From Thermoleophilia bacterium (GTDB lineage: Bacteria; Actinomycetota; Thermoleophilia; Gaiellales; Gaiellaceae): a stretch of 5,094 bases of DNA. Location of the stretch: NCBI GenBank assembly GCA_029858755.1, contig JAOUEK010000180.1, positions 1 through 5,094 on the forward strand, in the 5' to 3' direction. The notes below the pieces were generated by a model, which saw only the letters and a list, made by a program, of their open reading frames with translations, ran no database searches and was not told the DNA's origin. The translations under genes and the position numbers were made by a program. This document shows positions 1 to 5,094 of the stretch, piece by piece (within the stretch, counting starts at the first letter, position 1; each line of letters opens with the position of its first letter).

Positions 1-209
1 ACACGCGTGGCGAGCGACAGCGCCAGCGCGCCGTGCACGTCGAAGCTCGGCACGTGCACGAAGTCGTCGAGCTCGAGCGGCGGCGCCTCCGGCCAGTCGA
101 GCATCTCCACCAGCTCGTCGCCCGACACGGCGGGCACGAGCTTCCCCGTCGCTGGGTCCGGCCGCATGGCGATCGTGCCGCCCGTGGACACGACGACGAC
201 GGTCGACAC
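1..209 (-). CDS. Asparaginase-family amidohydrolase, N-terminal part (runs off the left edge)
   Basis: Only the first 69 codons are in the window. The protein opens MSTVVVVSTGGTIAMRPD: a short hydrophobic beta strand followed by TGGTIA, the first active-site signature of the L-asparaginase / GatD family. The first Thr of that motif (residue 9 here) is the family's catalytic nucleophile position. There is no signal peptide, so the enzyme should be cytoplasmic and hydrolyse asparagine or a related amide to the acid plus ammonia. The second catalytic block (the TDT region) lies outside the window, so substrate class cannot be judged. The start is the GTG at 207-209, the only start codon that leaves a normal family N-terminus; the nearest SD-like bases are the AGG formed by the preceding gene's stop codon. 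It begins 7 nt after the PotC-like permease, so it is probably co-transcribed with the transporter. The family call is firm; the exact substrate is open. Confidence 0.87.
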   Translation of the reverse strand, partial: MSTVVVVSTGGTIAMRPDPATGKLVPAVSGDELVEMLDWPEAPPLELDDFVHVPSFDVHGALALSLATR

Positions 210-214
210 GACCG
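200..214 (-). promoter_or_regulatory. Small hairpin holding the asparaginase start codon
   Basis: On the mRNA the bases read CGGTCG-TGT-CGACCG, a perfect 6-bp stem with a 3-nt loop. The GTG start codon (209-207) sits in the loop and the top of the stem. The stop codon of the upstream permease is only 8 nt upstream of the start codon. A ribosome finishing the permease would melt the stem, so this arrangement fits translational coupling. The structure is seen in the sequence; its effect is inferred. Confidence 0.4.
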
Positions 215-216
215 GC

Positions 217-1212
217 CTACTTCTTGGTGAGCTCGGCCGTCCCCGCGACGTCGAGGCTGCCGCCGACCTCCTCGCCGAACTCCTCCTCGACGCGGCGCAC
301 CGGCGCGCCGCGGACGCGCAGGCGGAGCGTGACGGCGATGAGCACGACGAAGATCAGCGCCAGCGTGACCGCCGTCGTCCCCGCGCCGAGGGCGTAGAGG
401 TTGGGCAGGATCGGCCGACTCTGCGGCCAGGTGCCGATCAGGACCGGCAGCGGCTGCGCCTGGTAGCCGTTCTGCAGCAGGATCGTGCGGTCGAAGTCGT
501 TCCAGGCGAGGGTGAACCCGAACAGGAAGCTGCCGAAGATGCCGGTCCAGACGAGCGGCAGCGTCACTTCGCGGAACGTGGTGGGGCCGTCCGCGCCGAG
601 GTCACGGGCCGCCTCCTCGACGTGGCGGTCGTACCGGTTCCAGACCGCGAGCATGACGAGGAAGGAGAACGGGATCCCCCAGATCACGTTGGCGCCGAGC
701 GCCGTGTACCAGAGGCTCGGCGTCTCGCCCATGTAGCGCCAGAGCAGCTGGTTGCCCAGCCCGACGAGGAAGGCCGGTGTCATCAGCGCGAGCATGAGGA
801 TGTAGAAGGCGAGCACGTCGCCCTTGAGCCGCCAGCGGCGGCGGAACGCCATCGACAGCGAGAAGCCGAACAGCGCCACGAGCACGCCTGCCACGAGCGC
901 GAGCCACAGGGACTGGCGGCCCGAGGCGCTGACGTCGTCGGCGATCGTGTTGAAGAGGTTGGTGTCCCAGAGCGTCCGCCACCAGTCGATGCTGAACGGG
1001 CCGCGGAAGGGGAACGTCAGCTGCCCGGTCGACCCCTGGAAGGAGAGGATCGCCATCAGCACCATGGGGATGTAGAGCACGAACAGGAAGAGCGCGAAGT
1101 AGACGGCGAGCCCCCACTTCGCCCAGTCCCGGCGCTGCTTGATCTCCCGGCGGACGACCGTGTCCTGCGGTCGCGCCGCCGGCGCCGCCGCCGAGGCCAT
1201 GGTCTCGATCAC
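217..1212 (-). CDS. ABC transporter permease, PotC-like (second membrane subunit)
   Basis: This 331-residue inner-membrane protein is the second permease of a polyamine/opine-class importer. Six membrane segments can be seen at about residues 34-57, 101-122, 132-153, 169-191, 221-243 and 275-298. The cytoplasmic EAA loop, which docks on the ATPase, lies at about 199-219 and reads EEAARDLGADG followed by FREVTLP, close to the family consensus EAA...G...I.LP. The C-terminal tail is charged and ends in KK. The start overlaps the stop of the preceding permease as GTGA (1209-1212). The start is somewhat uncertain: a strong GGGAGGAG (1215-1222) is only 4 nt from the GTG when measured from GGAGG, but 16 nt from an in-frame ATG at 1198-1200, which would shorten the protein by four residues. 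The PotC role is assigned from gene order and the motif; the solute is not known. Confidence 0.93.
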   Translation of the reverse strand: MIETMASAAAPAARPQDTVVRREIKQRRDWAKWGLAVYFALFLFVLYIPMVLMAILSFQGSTGQLTFPFRGPFSIDWWRTLWDTNLFNTIADDVSASGRQSLWLALVAGVLVALFGFSLSMAFRRRWRLKGDVLAFYILMLALMTPAFLVGLGNQLLWRYMGETPSLWYTALGANVIWGIPFSFLVMLAVWNRYDRHVEEAARDLGADGPTTFREVTLPLVWTGIFGSFLFGFTLAWNDFDRTILLQNGYQAQPLPVLIGTWPQSRPILPNLYALGAGTTAVTLALIFVVLIAVTLRLRVRGAPVRRVEEEFGEEVGGSLDVAGTAELTKK

Positions 1213-2147
1213 AGCTCCTCCCGCAGGTTGGCGAAGCGCGTGATCCCCCAGACGCCGGCGAGCAGGACGATCACGAGCAGCACGGCCGAGGCCGCCCCCT
1301 GTGGGTACTGGACCGCCCCGATCTTCGAGTTGATCAGCGTGCCGACGGAGGTGATGTTGCCCCCGCCCACCGTCGCCACCGTGCCGTAGTCACCCATCGT
1401 GAGCACGAAGATGAAGATCGAGCCGATCACGATGCCGGGCATCGTCTGGGGCAGGATCACCTCCCGGAACGTGCCCCACCAGTTGGCGCCGAGGTCGCGA
1501 GCCGACTCGAGCGCAGAGCGGTCGACCTGCGCCAGCGTGAAGAAGAGCGGCGTGATCATGAAGAGGATGTAGAGCTGGATCATCGCCAGCCGCACGGAGA
1601 GCGTGGAGAAGCCGAGCTCCGGGAGCGGCTCCGAGATGATCTGCAGCTTGATCAGCACCTGGTTCAGGGCCCCCTCACGACCCATCAGCGGGAAGGTCCA
1701 GGCGATCGCGCGGGTGAGGAAGCTCGTCCAGAAGGGGGCCAAAGCGATGATGAAGAGCGCGATCTGGATGCGCAGGCTCTGCACCTTGAGCGCGAGGAAG
1801 TACGCGACCGGGAACCCGAGCACGAGGCAGGCCACCACGGCGATCGCCGACGTGATCACCGTCGAGAGCATGTTCTCCCAGTAGGTCGAGTCGTTGAAGA
1901 GCTCGCGGTAGTTCGCCGTCGTGAGCGTCTTGTCGAAGCCCGCGTCCGTCCAGGTCCAGAAGCTGACGAGGACGATGATCACGAGCGGCGCGATCAGGTA
2001 GAAGCCGATCCAGAGGAAGCCGGGCGCGGCCAGCGCGGCCGTCACCCACCCGCTCTCGCGGTCACGCCTGCGCCTCTTGCCGCGGTGCGCCTGCGGTGGT
2101 GGGACGGCTCCCGCGCCGACCTGCTCAGGAATCGAGGAGCTGGACAT
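1209..2147 (-). CDS. ABC transporter permease, PotB-like (first membrane subunit)
   Basis: This 312-residue inner-membrane subunit should pair with the PotC-like permease to form the translocation channel. A basic cytoplasmic N-terminus (KRRRRDR at about 24-30) precedes six membrane segments near residues 37-63, 93-119, 127-146, 184-206, 238-256 and 285-305. The PotB hallmark PFWTSFLTRAIAW is at 138-150, the EAA loop ESARDLGANWWGTFREVILP at 214-233, and the family-typical stretch around MGDYGTVATVGGG at 251-263. The start ATG (2145-2147) has a good ribosome site, GGAGG at 2155-2159 with 7 nt of spacing. It begins 23 nt before the ATPase gene ends, so translation of the two is likely coupled. 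Length and motifs match an intact gene. Confidence 0.94.
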   Translation of the reverse strand: MSSSSIPEQVGAGAVPPPQAHRGKRRRRDRESGWVTAALAAPGFLWIGFYLIAPLVIIVLVSFWTWTDAGFDKTLTTANYRELFNDSTYWENMLSTVITSAIAVVACLVLGFPVAYFLALKVQSLRIQIALFIIALAPFWTSFLTRAIAWTFPLMGREGALNQVLIKLQIISEPLPELGFSTLSVRLAMIQLYILFMITPLFFTLAQVDRSALESARDLGANWWGTFREVILPQTMPGIVIGSIFIFVLTMGDYGTVATVGGGNITSVGTLINSKIGAVQYPQGAASAVLLVIVLLAGVWGITRFANLREEL

Positions 2148-3285
2148 CCTCTTCCCTCCACGAGATGCGGATCCGCTCGCCCTCGCGGCCGCGCAGCCTC
2201 GGGTACTCCTCGGCGCCGACCTTGGCGAGCATGCGCTCGCCGCCTGCGACCAGGTGGAGCTTGACGAGGTCGCCGAGGAACTCCACGAAGACGATCTCGC
2301 ACTCGGCCGAGTTGAGCTCGCCCGCCGTGGAGCCGTCCGCGTCGACCGTCACCGCCGCCGCCCGGATCGCGATCATCCCCGGGTCGCCGACTGCGTGGCG
2401 AGCGCCGGGAGCATGGACGCTGGCCTTGACGTGCTGCTCGTCCTCGACCACCAGCCGGTCGCCGTCGCGCTGGGTGACCTTGCCGCGGACGATGTTGTTG
2501 TCGCCCATGAAGCGGGCGACCACCTCGGTGGCCGGCTTCGTGGCGATCGTCAGTGGGTCTGCGACCTGCTGGATCCGGGCGTCGTTCATGACGACGATCC
2601 GGTCGGCCATCGACAGCGCCTCTTCCTGGTTGTGGGTGACGTGGATGAACATCAGCCCGAGCTGTCGCTGGAGCTCGCGGAGCTCGACGCGCATGCGCAG
2701 CTGCAGCAGGCGGTCGAGGTCGCCGAGGGGCTCGTCGAGGAGGAGCGCCTGCGGCTTGGTGACGAGCACCCGCGCGAGCGCCACGCGCTGCTGCTGCCCG
2801 CCCGAGAGCGCGCCCGGCTTTCGGTCGTGGAGCGTCTCGAGGCCCACCATCTCCAGGGCCTTCATCGCCTCCGCCCGCCGCTCGGTCCTGCTGACACCGT
2901 GCATCTTCAGCCCGAACTCCACGTTCTGCAACGAGGTGCGGTGCGGGAACAGCGCGAAGTGCTGGAAGACCGTCGTCGTCGGCCGCTTGTGCGGCGGCAG
3001 GTCGACGAGCGACTGCCCGTCGAGCAGGATGTCGCCCTCCGTCGGGTACTCGTGGCCGCCGATCATGCGCAACGTCGTCGTCTTGCCGCAGCCGGACGGG
3101 CCGAGCAGGACGACGTACTCGCCGTGGTCGACGTGGAGGTTGACGTCGTCGACGGCGACCGTGCCGCCGGCGAACACCTTCGTCAGCCCGACGAGATCGA
3201 GCCCGGACGGCTGCGAAGCGGGCTGTGCTGTGGAGGGGGCGGCTGCCGCCGCCCCCTCCTGATGCGAGACCGCCTGATCCGTCAT
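2125..3285 (-). CDS. ABC transporter ATP-binding protein, PotA-like
   Basis: This 386-residue cytoplasmic ATPase drives the importer. All catalytic motifs are present and intact: Walker A GPSGCGKTT (62-70), Q-loop Gln 108 in FQHFALFPH, signature LSGGQQQRVALAR (160-172), Walker B ALLLDEP with Glu 185, the D-loop at 188-191 and the switch His 218 in VTHNQEEA. Residues from about 262 onward form the C-terminal TOBE-type regulatory region found in PotA/MalK-like ATPases. An alanine-rich extension of about 27 residues precedes the usual N-terminus, but no other in-frame ATG or GTG gives a better start, so the ATG at 3283-3285 is kept. It has no clear SD sequence. It sits 7 nt after the stop of the binding-protein gene, so initiation probably depends on coupling to that gene. 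A perfect 12-bp hairpin falls within codons 9-18. Confidence 0.96.
   Translation of the reverse strand: MTDQAVSHQEGAAAAAPSTAQPASQPSGLDLVGLTKVFAGGTVAVDDVNLHVDHGEYVVLLGPSGCGKTTTLRMIGGHEYPTEGDILLDGQSLVDLPPHKRPTTTVFQHFALFPHRTSLQNVEFGLKMHGVSRTERRAEAMKALEMVGLETLHDRKPGALSGGQQQRVALARVLVTKPQALLLDEPLGDLDRLLQLRMRVELRELQRQLGLMFIHVTHNQEEALSMADRIVVMNDARIQQVADPLTIATKPATEVVARFMGDNNIVRGKVTQRDGDRLVVEDEQHVKASVHAPGARHAVGDPGMIAIRAAAVTVDADGSTAGELNSAECEIVFVEFLGDLVKLHLVAGGERMLAKVGAEEYPRLRGREGERIRISWREEDVQLLDS
3232..3259 (-). repeat. Perfect 12-bp GC-rich inverted repeat inside the start of the ATPase gene
   Basis: The arms are GGAGGGGGCGGC (3232-3243) and GCCGCCCCCTCC (3248-3259), separated by only 4 nt. On the mRNA this is a very stable tetraloop hairpin at about codons 9-18 of the ATPase gene, roughly 35 nt after the stop of the binding-protein gene. 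No U-run follows, so it is not a standard intrinsic terminator. It encodes part of an alanine-rich tail that lies outside the conserved ATPase fold. A role in protecting the upstream message end or slowing downstream translation is inferred. Confidence 0.7.
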
Positions 3286-3292
3286 GCAGCCA

Positions 3293-4795
3293 CTACGCGG
3301 ACAGGAAGTCGTTCACCGTCTTGACCAGGAACACGCTCTCCCGCGGATAGGAGTTCCAGGAGGCGTACTTGCAGATGCGCTGTGAGAACGAGCCGCCCTC
3401 ACGGCGCTCCCCCTTCTTGATGTCGCCGACCTTGCCGGTGATGCCCGGCAGGTCACTCGCGGCCGGCTTGCCGCCCCACCAGTAGTCGTACTCGGCTGGG
3501 GTGAACCCGGCGGCCTTGCCGGCAGAGGACTTGATCCACGGGAGCAGCCTCTGCCCGTTGGCGATGTAGTAGCCCTGGCGCATGATCACGGCGCCGAGGT
3601 ACCCGTTGTAGTTCCAGTTGATGTAGTCGTAGCAGGCCTGCAGCTTCGCGGGGTCGGTGACCTTCGACGAGATGCCCTCGGCGCTGCACCAGCCGCGGAA
3701 GCCCTCCTTGGGCGCCGCGTAGAGGATGTTGATCCCTGCCGCCTTGACGAGCGCCACGGCGGGCGACCACATCGACTCGAGCACGACCTCTTTCGAGACC
3801 ATCAGGTTGACCGAGTCGGTGAAGGCCGACCAGAACGCGCGGAACTGGCCCTGCTTCTTGTACCTGGTCATGATCTTGTACAGCCGCGTGATCTCGGCCT
3901 TGGTCGGGTTGCCGAAGTCCTTGAACTTCATCAGCCCGAGCGCCGACGCGGCGAACGCGGCGTCCTGCGACATGATCCCCGGATCGCGCAGCAGCGAGAC
4001 CCGGCCCTTCCACCTCGTGTTCAGGAGCTCCGCCCAGGACATCTGGTTCGGCGCCTTCTGGATCACGTCGGCGTTGTAGCCCATCGAGTCGGCGTTGAAG
4101 TGCGCCGCCGGCCCGACGATGTAGCGAGGCTGCTTCTTGCCGCCGATCGGCTTGCCGTTCTCGCCGATCCAGCGCACGATCTGCTTGTTGTTCGCCGGCC
4201 CGCCGCTGAACGGGGGCAGCCCGGTGGAGCCGTCCGGGTCGACGAACGTCGTCCGGAACGGGGCGTTGCCGTCGCCGAAGGTGCAGACCTTCGACCGCGG
4301 GTTCAGCTTGCCCTGGGTGAAGAGCCTGTAGAACTTGTTCCAGCTCGCGATCTTCCGCGTGTCGACCGGCTGCAGGCTGCCGGACGGCCAGATGAGCAAC
4401 GACTGGTAGTTGTAGCCGCCGAACACGTCGAACGTGTCGGGCGAGGTGATCGCGATCTGCGGCTGCTTCTCCGACGGAGCCAGGATCGGCTTGACCGTGA
4501 AGCCCAGATCCTTCGACGCCTGCTTCGCGATGTCCGGTGTCGGGAACTCGACGCCCAGGGTGAGCACGCGCAGGGTGCCGGTGAACTTGCCGCTGGCCGA
4601 CGTCTGTGCGGCTGCGGAGCCTGCGAGGGCGCCCGCCCCGGAGAGAGCCGCGGCCCCGACCGCGCCGCGCTTGATCAGCTCACCGCGGGTGAGGCCACCG
4701 CGTGGGCTCCCCTCGAGGTCCCCACGACCCAGATCCGCCCCCTCCGCGATCGCGTCCGCGTACTCCTGGGGGTCGTACTCGACATGATCACTCAT
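3293..4795 (-). CDS. ABC transporter substrate-binding protein, PotD/PotF-like (extracellular solute-binding family)
   Basis: This 500-residue exported protein should capture the solute outside the membrane and pass it to the permeases. The ATG at 4793-4795 is chosen because AAAGGAGA (4803-4810) lies 8 nt upstream and the predicted transcription start is near 4891. Residues 1-35 form a long acidic N-region. TRGELIKRG (36-44) and an Ala/Gly-rich stretch (45-63) follow, with a likely signal peptidase I site after AAA at 61-63. The export signal resembles a Tat signal but has Arg-Gly where twin arginine is expected. The mature part carries family-like blocks such as DTFDVFGGY (120-128), DSMGYNADVIQ (236-246), MWSPAVALV (342-350), AAPKEGFRGW (360-369) and RQGYYIANG (406-414), and many Trp and Tyr residues, as in polyamine-binding proteins. 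Four Cys (171, 370, 388, 475) could form disulfides. It is clearly longer than PotD (about 350 residues). The family assignment is good; the ligand is unknown. Confidence 0.92.
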   Translation of the reverse strand: MSDHVEYDPQEYADAIAEGADLGRGDLEGSPRGGLTRGELIKRGAVGAAALSGAGALAGSAAAQTSASGKFTGTLRVLTLGVEFPTPDIAKQASKDLGFTVKPILAPSEKQPQIAITSPDTFDVFGGYNYQSLLIWPSGSLQPVDTRKIASWNKFYRLFTQGKLNPRSKVCTFGDGNAPFRTTFVDPDGSTGLPPFSGGPANNKQIVRWIGENGKPIGGKKQPRYIVGPAAHFNADSMGYNADVIQKAPNQMSWAELLNTRWKGRVSLLRDPGIMSQDAAFAASALGLMKFKDFGNPTKAEITRLYKIMTRYKKQGQFRAFWSAFTDSVNLMVSKEVVLESMWSPAVALVKAAGINILYAAPKEGFRGWCSAEGISSKVTDPAKLQACYDYINWNYNGYLGAVIMRQGYYIANGQRLLPWIKSSAGKAAGFTPAEYDYWWGGKPAASDLPGITGKVGDIKKGERREGGSFSQRICKYASWNSYPRESVFLVKTVNDFLSA

Positions 4796-4802
4796 GTGCG
4801 AC

Positions 4803-4810
4803 TCTCCTTT
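4803..4810 (-). promoter_or_regulatory. Ribosome binding site that fixes the binding-protein start
   Basis: The mRNA reads AAAGGAGA, with 8 nt between AGGAG and the ATG at 4795. This is the strongest Shine-Dalgarno in the window and rules out the two longer in-frame starts upstream (ATG at 4834 and the codon at 4927). Confidence 0.85.
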
Positions 4811-4863
4811 CGCCCCCGGTTCCCCGGCGGGCATTGCGCCACCCGTTGCTGGGCTCCGCCTCC

Positions 4864-4892
4864 CTCTGGCTCTTTCGACGTCGTCGCCAGAG
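4864..4892 (-). repeat. Stem-loop at the predicted 5' end of the operon mRNA
   Basis: CTCTGGC (4864-4870) and GCCAGAG (4886-4892) are perfect complements, 7 bp each, around a 15-nt loop. The stem begins within a base or two of the transcription start predicted from the promoter, so it would cap the roughly 96-nt leader. The rest of the leader (4811-4863) shows no riboswitch or T-box pattern that I recognise. Confidence 0.45.
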
Positions 4893-4897
4893 AGTTG

Positions 4898-4907
4898 TTG
4901 TATACAA
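4898..4907. promoter_or_regulatory. Palindromic operator, GntR-type core, over the -10 element
   Basis: TTGTATACAA is a perfect 10-bp palindrome and stands out as the AT-richest point of a GC-rich window. It has the same core as the Bacillus subtilis GntR gluconate operator (CTTGTATACAAG) and the GTATAC centre of the ExuR/UxuR operators, all from GntR-superfamily repressors. It covers the whole -10 hexamer of the predicted operon promoter, so a bound protein would block RNA polymerase. No regulator gene is in the window; the regulator family is inferred from the site. Confidence 0.6.
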
Positions 4908-4927
4908 GCCCCCCGAGTGGGAGTCAA
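4899..4927 (-). promoter_or_regulatory. Sigma70-type promoter for the transporter-asparaginase operon
   Basis: On the minus strand TTGACT (4922-4927, five of six bases matching the -35 consensus) is followed by an ideal 17-nt spacer and TATACA (4899-4904, four of six matching the -10). Transcription should start about 4889-4893, giving a leader of roughly 96 nt. The -35 contains the stop codon of the upstream membrane-protein gene, and the -10 lies inside the palindrome TTGTATACAA. Confidence 0.75.
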
Positions 4928-5094
4928 CCCGCATCCCTCACCCCCCGCCCACGCGGCCGCGGGCCGGTGAGCGGGCGGCCGCGCGAACCGATGGCGCGCT
5001 GCTTGACGGCGACGAGCGCGAGATAGGCGATGGCTCCGGCGCCCACCCCGAACGCCACCTTCACCCAGGCGTCGGGGACGCCGTAGTAGATGGC
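4924..5094 (-). CDS. Integral membrane protein, C-terminal end (possibly an amino acid/APC-type permease)
   Basis: The last 56 residues of a gene entering from the right edge. The reading begins AIYYGVPDAWVKVAFGV and contains one hydrophobic membrane segment (about residues 11-30 of the visible part). A basic, Arg- and Pro-rich tail follows and would be cytoplasmic by the positive-inside rule. Nearly every third codon position is G or C, and the two other minus-strand frames look non-coding or stop early, which supports real coding. The stop is TGA at 4924-4926. The end of an APC-type amino acid permease is my best guess from its look, with low certainty; another multi-spanning transporter is equally possible. 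Its gene points into the operon, 128 nt upstream of the binding-protein start. Confidence 0.72.
   Translation of the reverse strand, partial: AIYYGVPDAWVKVAFGVGAGAIAYLALVAVKQRAIGSRGRPLTGPRPRGRGVRDAG
4952..4983 (-). repeat. 9-bp inverted repeat with two NotI-type palindromes near the end of the upstream gene
   Basis: GCGGCCGC occurs at 4953-4960 and again at 4975-4982. With one flanking pair the arms make a perfect 9-bp stem (4952-4960 with 4975-4983) and a 14-nt loop. It lies in the last codons of the upstream membrane-protein gene. No U-run follows, so it is at best a weak or factor-dependent terminator; it may simply reflect Arg/Pro/Gly codons in a GC-rich genome. Confidence 0.4.

Noticed and set aside
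32..60. A 9-bp inverted repeat (CGTGCACGT / ACGTGCACG) in the asparaginase gene
   Set aside because: It is inside a coding stretch where two Val-His pairs use the same GTG CAC codons; no regulatory role is suggested by its position.
7..1389. A 460-residue open frame on the plus strand
   Set aside because: It lies antisense to two clear permeases and the asparaginase start. Its product is dominated by Arg, Glu, Asp and Gln with no domain or membrane pattern, as expected for the antisense of GC-rich coding DNA.
2077..3324. Two long plus-strand open frames (about 415 and 388 residues) over the ATPase gene
   Set aside because: Both are antisense to an ATPase with every catalytic motif intact, and neither shows a recognisable motif or a ribosome binding site.
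4801..4895. A leader switch in which ACTCTC near the 5' end pairs with GAGAGT of the ribosome binding site
   Set aside because: The six complementary bases exist, but most of the 5' partner lies at or upstream of the predicted transcription start, so it may not be in the RNA.
4898..4907. A divergent plus-strand promoter using the same palindrome (TATACA at 4901-4906)
   Set aside because: No -35-like hexamer lies about 17 nt upstream on the plus strand, and there is no credible plus-strand gene to serve.
4796..4927. A longer form of the binding protein starting at 4927 or 4834
   Set aside because: The 4927 start lies in the -35 element and would not be transcribed from this promoter. The ATG at 4834 has only a weak GGGTGG ahead of it, while the ATG at 4795 has a strong AAAGGAGA at ideal spacing.
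4100..5026. A 308-residue plus-strand open frame spanning the binding-protein N-terminus and the promoter region
   Set aside because: It is antisense to the binding protein and to the upstream membrane gene, crosses the promoter, and has low-complexity Arg/Ala/Pro composition.

Overview
The window is GC-rich, with third codon positions almost all G or C, Shine-Dalgarno leaders of the AGGAG type, GTG as well as ATG starts, and a Gram-positive-style exported binding protein. This suggests a high-GC actinobacterium. The long acidic N-region ahead of an alanine-rich signal peptide would fit the Thermoleophilia (Solirubrobacterales) side of that phylum, but this is an impression and not a proof. 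Every gene I can support lies on the minus strand, so the window is best read from right to left.

Layout from 5094 down to 1. (a) 4924-5094: the C-terminal 56 residues of an integral membrane protein that starts outside the window. (b) 4796-4923: a 128-nt intergenic/leader region. It holds a good sigma70-type promoter (TTGACT, 17-nt spacer, TATACA) whose -10 lies inside a perfect palindrome TTGTATACAA, a GntR-type operator core. A short stem-loop lies at the predicted 5' end of the transcript, and a strong AGGAG ribosome binding site precedes the first gene. (c) 3293-4795: a substrate-binding protein. (d) 2125-3285: the ATPase. (e) 1209-2147 and 217-1212: two PotB- and PotC-like permeases. 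(f) 1-209: the first 69 codons of a cytoplasmic asparaginase-family amidohydrolase, running off the left edge.

The four transporter genes form a complete polyamine/opine-class (PotABCD-like) ABC importer. The junctions are very tight (7-nt gap, 23-nt overlap, 4-nt overlap, then a 7-nt gap to the asparaginase), so all five genes probably form one translationally coupled operon driven from the promoter at 4899-4927. The exported binding protein would deliver a small cationic or amide-bearing solute to the two permeases, the ATPase would power uptake, and the asparaginase would deamidate the substrate or a breakdown product in the cytoplasm. The substrate cannot be read from the sequence; the asparaginase and the GntR-type operator point to nitrogen catabolism, but that is inference.

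The most distinctive non-coding signals are the operator/promoter overlap and a perfect 12-bp GC hairpin just inside the ATPase gene, placed where it could lower expression of the downstream genes relative to the binding protein. No RNA genes, insertion sequences, CRISPR arrays, attachment sites or origins were seen.
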